Assembly (NCBI GenBank): GCA_030065855.1
Contig: JASJCT010000056.1
Location: 1 to 39,160 of the forward strand
Reading direction: 5' to 3'
Length of the DNA stretch: 39,160 bases
Origin: Myxococcota bacterium
GTDB taxonomy: Bacteria; Myxococcota_A; Polyangia; JAAYKL01
Positions 35,177-39,160 of the stretch are shown in pieces (within the stretch, counting starts at the first letter, position 1; the number at the start of each line of letters is the position of its first letter). A program made the position numbers and the translations under genes. The notes below the pieces were generated by a model. The model searched no databases and had not been told where the DNA came from. It saw only the letters and a program-made list of their open reading frames with translations.

Positions 35177-37102
35177 ATGAAGATCTATTTCAGTCTCATT
35201 CTACTGTTGCTGGCCTTTGGATTTTACTCGCAAGAGGCTTCAGCAGATGCCGGGGACGCACCCATCCAATACCAGCTTGCCCTGGCAGCGCGAGCCAAGG
35301 GGGACGAGGCCGCGGCATATCCACTGTTCAAAGCCACCTGCATGGCCTCAGATGGCATGGCCGATGCCTGCCTGGCCTGGGCCGAGCTGGCCGAGGCCAA
35401 GGGTATCAAAGAAGATGTCAAGCGCGCCCTGGGCTCGGCCGTGATACTGGCGCCGGAGGATATTCGCGCCCGGGCAGCGCTCGCTGCGTTTCTGCTCAAA
35501 AAGCAGGACTATGAATGGGCCATCGAACACCTGCTCCAGGCCATTCCCAACGCGACCGCAGATGCGGACCGGGCCCTGCTCAGGTACTACTATGCCTATG
35601 CCCTGTTTAAAACCGGTGAAGACGACGCAGCCTTGGAGCACTTCACCCTGGCCCGGCCTGACCTGCCCCAGCACTTGCTGCAGCGCTGCGATTATTACGA
35701 GGCGATCATCGCCAAGCGCCAAGGGCGTCAACCCCAGGGGGTGGCGCTGCTAAAAACCGCACAAACAGGCCAGGACGACGCGTGGGCCGGGGCAGCTACT
35801 GATGTACTAGAATCGTGGAGCGCGTTTCGCAAAAGCGAGGGGGTGTCGGGTCGGGTGAGCGGATCCCTGGGCATCAACACCCACCCCTCGTCTGCGTTCC
35901 TCGATGCAGTGGAGACAGATGCCGAGCCAGTGCTGCAAAGCGTGTTCCGCGGAGATTTGATCTACGGTAAAAACCTTAAGAAAGGTGCCTTACAAGCGAT
36001 CGTTACTGCCTATCGCGAGCAAAATTGGCACGAATTTGAGGATAAGAAAAAGAACCCATCTTCTGGTGGCGCGACTGATGTTCAGGAAGCCTCGCTTTCC
36101 GATGAATTCAGCCCGCAGGACTTCAACACCACTGTCTTCATCGGTCAGGCCGCTTATCTCGCCAAGACCTGGGGCAATATCTTTGAGCACGAGCTCAAAA
36201 TAGGCCTGGATGGAGAACTGCAGTACCTGGACCATCCACCCATTAAGGACGACCTGGGTCATTTCTACCGAGAAGAAGACCCCTTTCGCCTTATCAGTTG
36301 GGCAGTGGGCGGCAAGATCTGGTGGTCATTTGCAAGGACCCGGGATGCGCTGTACAGCATACGGTTGAAAATCGAAGGCCGCCCCAACTACATCGACCGG
36401 GATCGCAGCACCTCGAGATACCGGCTGCGCCTGCACCACACCCGCTATTTTCATAATCGGGAATTCCAGCTCAAAATCACGGCCGGTGCGCGCTATGATC
36501 GGTCGTACCACGATCCCAAAGTCATCAAATACGACAGGTTCCTGCCAGAATTGGAGACTGCCCTGCGCTGGCGAACACCTGTACCGCGCCTCACCGCGCT
36601 TATCAGTGGCAAGCTAAAGTACAACTGGTACATGAACGCCAGACAAAATCAGAAAAATTCATTTAGACCCCAATACGTGGATGTGGATCTTACGACAGAT
36701 ATGGACACCATCCACACCGAGGGCATGGACGAGGCATTAATAGAAACAATCCAGGCCCTACAGGCAAATTACGAGGCAAATCAAGAGCTTCTCGCCGATC
36801 TGCTCAATGCCTATTTCGAAAAGGAATACTACGACTTGACCCGACGGGATCTGGAATGGGAGGTCGGCGGCGAGCTCCAGGTCGCGGCCTGGAAAGGGGC
36901 TGAGGTTGCATTGACCTATAAGCATCATCAGCGGTCATCCAACATAGACGACGCACCGGCCCCGCGGTGGCTTGAGTCGACCGAACAAACCGACCCGGTG
37001 ACGGGTGAAACATCCCACATCCAGGTGGTAAACGGACTGGCCGCGCCGAGATATTCATATGAGCAGGACGTGGTGATGCTCGAGCTAAGACAACGTTTTT
37101 AA
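35177..37102 (+). CDS. TPR plus outer-membrane beta-barrel protein
   Basis: A 641-residue protein. Signal peptide 1-25 (FGFYSQEASADA) is followed by TPR-type helices (about 30-240) such as QYQLALAARAKGDEAAAYPL and YYYAYALFKTGEDDAALEHF. The rest (about 270-641) is amphipathic beta with many aromatic strands and a final Phe in LELRQRF, the usual outer-membrane insertion signal. The ATG at 35177 was preferred over an upstream extension that runs through the repeat pair. It ends 14 bases before the FecR-like gene B, so the two are probably an operon. It may act as an exporter or adaptor for that protein (inference). Confidence 0.78.
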   Translation: MKIYFSLILLLLAFGFYSQEASADAGDAPIQYQLALAARAKGDEAAAYPLFKATCMASDGMADACLAWAELAEAKGIKEDVKRALGSAVILAPEDIRARAALAAFLLKKQDYEWAIEHLLQAIPNATADADRALLRYYYAYALFKTGEDDAALEHFTLARPDLPQHLLQRCDYYEAIIAKRQGRQPQGVALLKTAQTGQDDAWAGAATDVLESWSAFRKSEGVSGRVSGSLGINTHPSSAFLDAVETDAEPVLQSVFRGDLIYGKNLKKGALQAIVTAYREQNWHEFEDKKKNPSSGGATDVQEASLSDEFSPQDFNTTVFIGQAAYLAKTWGNIFEHELKIGLDGELQYLDHPPIKDDLGHFYREEDPFRLISWAVGGKIWWSFARTRDALYSIRLKIEGRPNYIDRDRSTSRYRLRLHHTRYFHNREFQLKITAGARYDRSYHDPKVIKYDRFLPELETALRWRTPVPRLTALISGKLKYNWYMNARQNQKNSFRPQYVDVDLTTDMDTIHTEGMDEALIETIQALQANYEANQELLADLLNAYFEKEYYDLTRRDLEWEVGGELQVAAWKGAEVALTYKHHQRSSNIDDAPAPRWLESTEQTDPVTGETSHIQVVNGLAAPRYSYEQDVVMLELRQRF

Positions 37103-37116
37103 AAGGAATTGATATC

Positions 37117-38007
37117 ATGCTCGCAAGAGGCATTTTCGTTGGCGTTTTAATAGGTCTGTTGAGCCATCCATTGGGGGTCCTGGCCGGCGGTATTGTGCAC
37201 GTTCCAAGCCCCCTGGCGAACGATGCGGGGTTTACACTGGAAACCCAGGATCCCGCTGTTCAAGCCACCGCATCGAGCCCTCAGCGCTCCCAGCCGCCTG
37301 CATATCGCGCAGGTGGGGATGGTGCTTCTGCGGTGGTTGGGGGAACCGCGTTAATCACAGCGCTCGAGGGCGCGGCATTCTATGTCATATCCAAAAAGAC
37401 CGACGGGCCACTGATGACGGCTATCGCAGGCGGTGGATGTCGCCTTACTGTGGGATCGACCCCGGCAGTATTAGATCTTGGCGGCGTAGTACTGACCGCA
37501 AAGTCAGCCCAACTGTCCGTTATCAAAGGCGATATCGGATATATTGTTTCACTGGAATCCCAATTGAACACTGGCGAAGCCTTCCTGGATGTCATGATGC
37601 CGCCCCCACCACCAAAACCAGCTGAACCATCCCAGCCCCTGTCACCCCCAAAACGCGCCAAAAAGAAACCGGCTAAGAAATTGAAACCAGAGGTGGCCGC
37701 GCCTACCCAGCCCATGCCGCCACCAAAGCCAGTTAAAAAACGATTCACCCTAGCATTGGGACAGGTGGTTCGGGTGGTTCAGGGCAGCGCGCCCATCCCT
37801 GGCGCGCCCGAGGAGCAACAACGACTCGGAGACCTCACATTGCGGCTAAGCCAACCCCAAAGAACTGGACCGCTGCTCAGCCCGGTGGACATCGAACAAG
37901 CTTCGGATCTCCAAGCCAAGACATTCGATGCTGACGAAGCGTTCGAGGATATTGAAATTGAAGAGATCGAAGTTGAAGCCGGCTGCGTCGAGGTGTGCCT
38001 GGATTGA
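37117..38007 (+). CDS. Secreted FecR-like protein B, acidic C-terminus with CxExCxD tail
   Basis: A 296-residue paralogue of the protein at 30559-31380: signal peptide (about 1-24), IVHVPSPLANDAGF at the mature end, a beta-rich FecR-like segment (about 65-165), and a Pro/Lys-rich hinge (about 165-215, PPPPPKPAEPSQP). The C-terminus is an acidic strand ending GCVEVCLD (the paralogue ends DCIEICMD). Both end in C-x-E-x-C-x-D with an upstream run of Glu/Ile. The stop is TGA here and TAA in the paralogue, which shows that this TGA is a real stop. The start has AAAGGA ahead. It follows the barrel gene by 14 bases. Confidence 0.7.
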   Translation: MLARGIFVGVLIGLLSHPLGVLAGGIVHVPSPLANDAGFTLETQDPAVQATASSPQRSQPPAYRAGGDGASAVVGGTALITALEGAAFYVISKKTDGPLMTAIAGGGCRLTVGSTPAVLDLGGVVLTAKSAQLSVIKGDIGYIVSLESQLNTGEAFLDVMMPPPPPKPAEPSQPLSPPKRAKKKPAKKLKPEVAAPTQPMPPPKPVKKRFTLALGQVVRVVQGSAPIPGAPEEQQRLGDLTLRLSQPQRTGPLLSPVDIEQASDLQAKTFDADEAFEDIEIEEIEVEAGCVEVCLD

Positions 38008-38031
38008 GATGACCGAATGGAATGGAAGAAC

Positions 38032-38232
38032 ATGAAAATACCCCCCCCTCTAAACCACTGGATTCTTTGTGCGGGCGTGCTGATCTTGTCTTCATTGGCG
38101 CTCAGCTGCGAGCCCCAAAAAGAGTTTGACTACTGGCAGCCTGTGGATTGGGATACACCCGAGTCCCCGGACCATGACCATCACGACATCGACGCCGGGC
38201 CTGACAGCGGCACAATGGACATGAAGGAGTAG
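38032..38232 (+). CDS. Small Asp/His-rich lipoprotein
   Basis: A 66-residue protein with lipobox LALSC (Cys26). The mature part is acidic with a His-rich run (DHDHHDIDAGPDSG), so it could bind a divalent metal. ATG at 38032 follows GGAATGGAAGAAC and leads straight into the signal; an in-frame ATG at 38017 would only add five polar residues. It ends four bases before the UxxC gene and may be translated with it. No family recognised. Confidence 0.6.
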   Translation: MKIPPPLNHWILCAGVLILSSLALSCEPQKEFDYWQPVDWDTPESPDHDHHDIDAGPDSGTMDMKE

Positions 38233-38236
38233 AAGC

Positions 38237-38941
38237 ATGCGGATTGCGGACATACAGTGGGGCATGTTGGTTTTTTTCACCCTGCTCGCTGCTGCCACTT
38301 TTAACCAAGTCGGGTGCGACGGCGATGATGCCGTCGATGCTGATGCGGATTCAGATGCGGCCACTGACTCGGAAAGCAGTGACTCAGATACGCATGCGGA
38401 CAACTGCGACACGATTGTGTGGAACGATCCGGAAAACTACCTGGTCAACGGCGGCACTGTGGCGCGATGGCAGCAAACAGCCTGGGTTGACCAAAATGAC
38501 AACGGCGTCCTCGACCCAGATGAGCATACAGATGTGGACATCGATTTGCTGGCGCTGTGCAAATCTGACAAGGAATCCCTGGTCCTGCTCCTGGGCACGG
38601 ACAACTGACCGCTTTGCGAGGACCAGTTTGGTGCCTTAAGAGGGATTGTTTCCGAGGTTCAGGCAAAAGGCGGGCTCTTTTTTGTAGGGTATCCAAAACC
38701 CGACATGACGCCCTATACGAACGCAGAAGCCGCGGTTCACTTACAGGATCCAGCCCATATGAACGGGTTTGGCGGCAATATTTGGTCTGGTACGCACCCT
38801 GCGTTCAACACATTACACGCCATGCCGTTTACCGCGGTGATCGACCTGAAAACCGGCCTCGTTACCGCCACCGATCCCATCCCAGAAATTCTCACCCCAG
38901 CCCAGGTCATCGCAGCAGTAGAAGAAGCGGCAAGTAACTAG
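38237..38941 (+). CDS. Thioredoxin-fold lipoprotein, predicted selenoprotein (U-P-L-C)
   Basis: TGA at 38606-38608 read as Sec joins two same-frame halves into a 234-residue protein. Order: lipobox QVGC (Cys27), acidic linker, DLLALCKSDKESLVLLLGTDN-U-PLCEDQFGALRG, and then a second half ending PFTAVIDLKTGLVTATDPIP. The motif is Sec124-Pro-Leu-Cys127, the U-x-x-C form of a thioredoxin active site. MPFTAVID supplies a plausible cis-Pro loop. Both halves flanking the TGA are thioredoxin-like and continuous in frame. The start has AAGGAG eight bases before the ATG. It is the last gene of the island. Alternative: nonsense mutation in a formerly Cys gene, but the position argues against this. Confidence 0.82.
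38619..38636 (+). promoter_or_regulatory. Candidate SECIS hairpin of the UxxC gene
   Basis: AGGACCA-GTT-TGGT-g-CCT gives a 7-bp stem with one bulged G and a GTT loop. The loop begins 17 bases after TGA, the same distance and loop as in the UxxU gene. Confidence 0.6.
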
Positions 38942-38977
38942 TGCCATGTCAAACGAAATTTGTTAGGTGAAGATATC

Positions 38978-39160
38978 AAATTCCCCCTTGAAAAAGGGGG
39001 TTAGGGGGATTTTGTCACATCGCAATGCCAGGGGAAAAGACGAAATCCCCCCGGCCCCCTTTGCCCAATGGCATTCGGTTAAGGGCAAATGTCGCGATTT
39101 TTGCTATTTTTATGCCGGGTAAAGGATCTCCCCCTTGAAAAAGGGGGTTAGGGGGATTTT
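38978..39160. repeat. Cluster of C5T/AG5 palindromic repeats, running off the window
   Basis: Three copies: CCCCCTTGAAAAAGGGGG plus TTAGGGGGAT at 38978-39013, a shorter inverted copy at 39042-39066 (GAAATCCCCCCGGCCCCCTT), and a further full copy at 39124-39160. Between them no gene is seen. The first two copies are in opposite orientation. Confidence 0.8.

Noticed and set aside
38005..38034. TGA at the end of FecR-like B read as Sec, fusing it to the next lipoprotein
   Set aside because: The paralogue at 30559-31380 ends at the same residue with TAA, no Cys column is involved, and the next gene has its own signal peptide and ribosome site.
1..39160. Genome-wide TGA reassignment (TGA read as Trp or Gly)
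   Set aside because: Many genes here end naturally at TGA (gltX, vapC, its antitoxin, AAA, PIN, RAYT, regulator), and the in-frame TGAs fall only on Cys positions.

Overview
The window looks like the chromosome of a Gram-negative bacterium of the old delta-proteobacterial grade (Myxococcota, Bradymonadota or Desulfobacterota type). The evidence is an RND/TolC efflux operon, an outer-membrane beta-barrel, many lipoproteins with lipobox signals, long Ser-Asp/Thr-Asp linkers on surface lipoproteins, a sigma-54 promoter, and selenocysteine (Sec) usage including a HesB-like selenoprotein. The phylum is inferred from gene style, not proven.

Layout. 1-0.73 kb: remnant of a caspase-like gene. 1.05-6.8 kb: tripartite RND efflux operon behind a sigma-54 promoter. 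6.9-13.2 kb: a secreted galactose-binding-like protein, a 161-bp MITE-like element, a beta-propeller sensor protein, a RAYT-type transposase between 27-bp inverted repeats, and an N-terminally truncated gingipain-like peptidase. 13.6-18.5 kb: a thioredoxin-like lipoprotein divergent from trxA, then glmS and a caspase-domain lipoprotein. 18.7-25.5 kb: a zinc-ribbon/coiled-coil protein, a VapBC-type toxin-antitoxin pair, two small Cys-rich proteins, a Nif3-family protein, a TPR protein, YjbQ, and two lipoproteins. 25.7-30.4 kb (minus strand): a HesB/IscA-like gene, then a tight run gltX - CPBP protease - AAA ATPase - PIN nuclease. 30.5-38.9 kb: a redox/envelope island with two paralogous secreted proteins, a response-regulator-like protein, thioredoxin-fold lipoproteins, a DsbA-like lipoprotein and a TPR/beta-barrel protein.

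The main discovery is that four genes are interrupted by in-frame TGA codons exactly where redox or metal-binding cysteines are expected. These are the lipoprotein at 13569-14675 (U-G-G-C), the HesB-like protein at 25727-26035 (G-U-G-G-P), the lipoprotein at 34174-34983 (U-S-F-U, two TGAs) and the lipoprotein at 38237-38941 (U-P-L-C). Each has a short hairpin just downstream that could act as a bacterial SECIS. They are best read as four selenoproteins with five Sec residues, three of them extracytoplasmic thioredoxin-fold lipoproteins. Automatic annotation would split each into two false ORFs. No selA/selB/selC/selD gene is in the window, so decoding is inferred.

The 30.5-38.9 kb island may be a cell-envelope thiol/selenol redox system. 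Two secreted paralogues that end in the same acidic C-x-E-x-C-x-D tail bracket the thioredoxin-fold lipoproteins and the barrel, and could be substrates or partners; that functional link is inference. No tRNA, rRNA or CRISPR array was seen.
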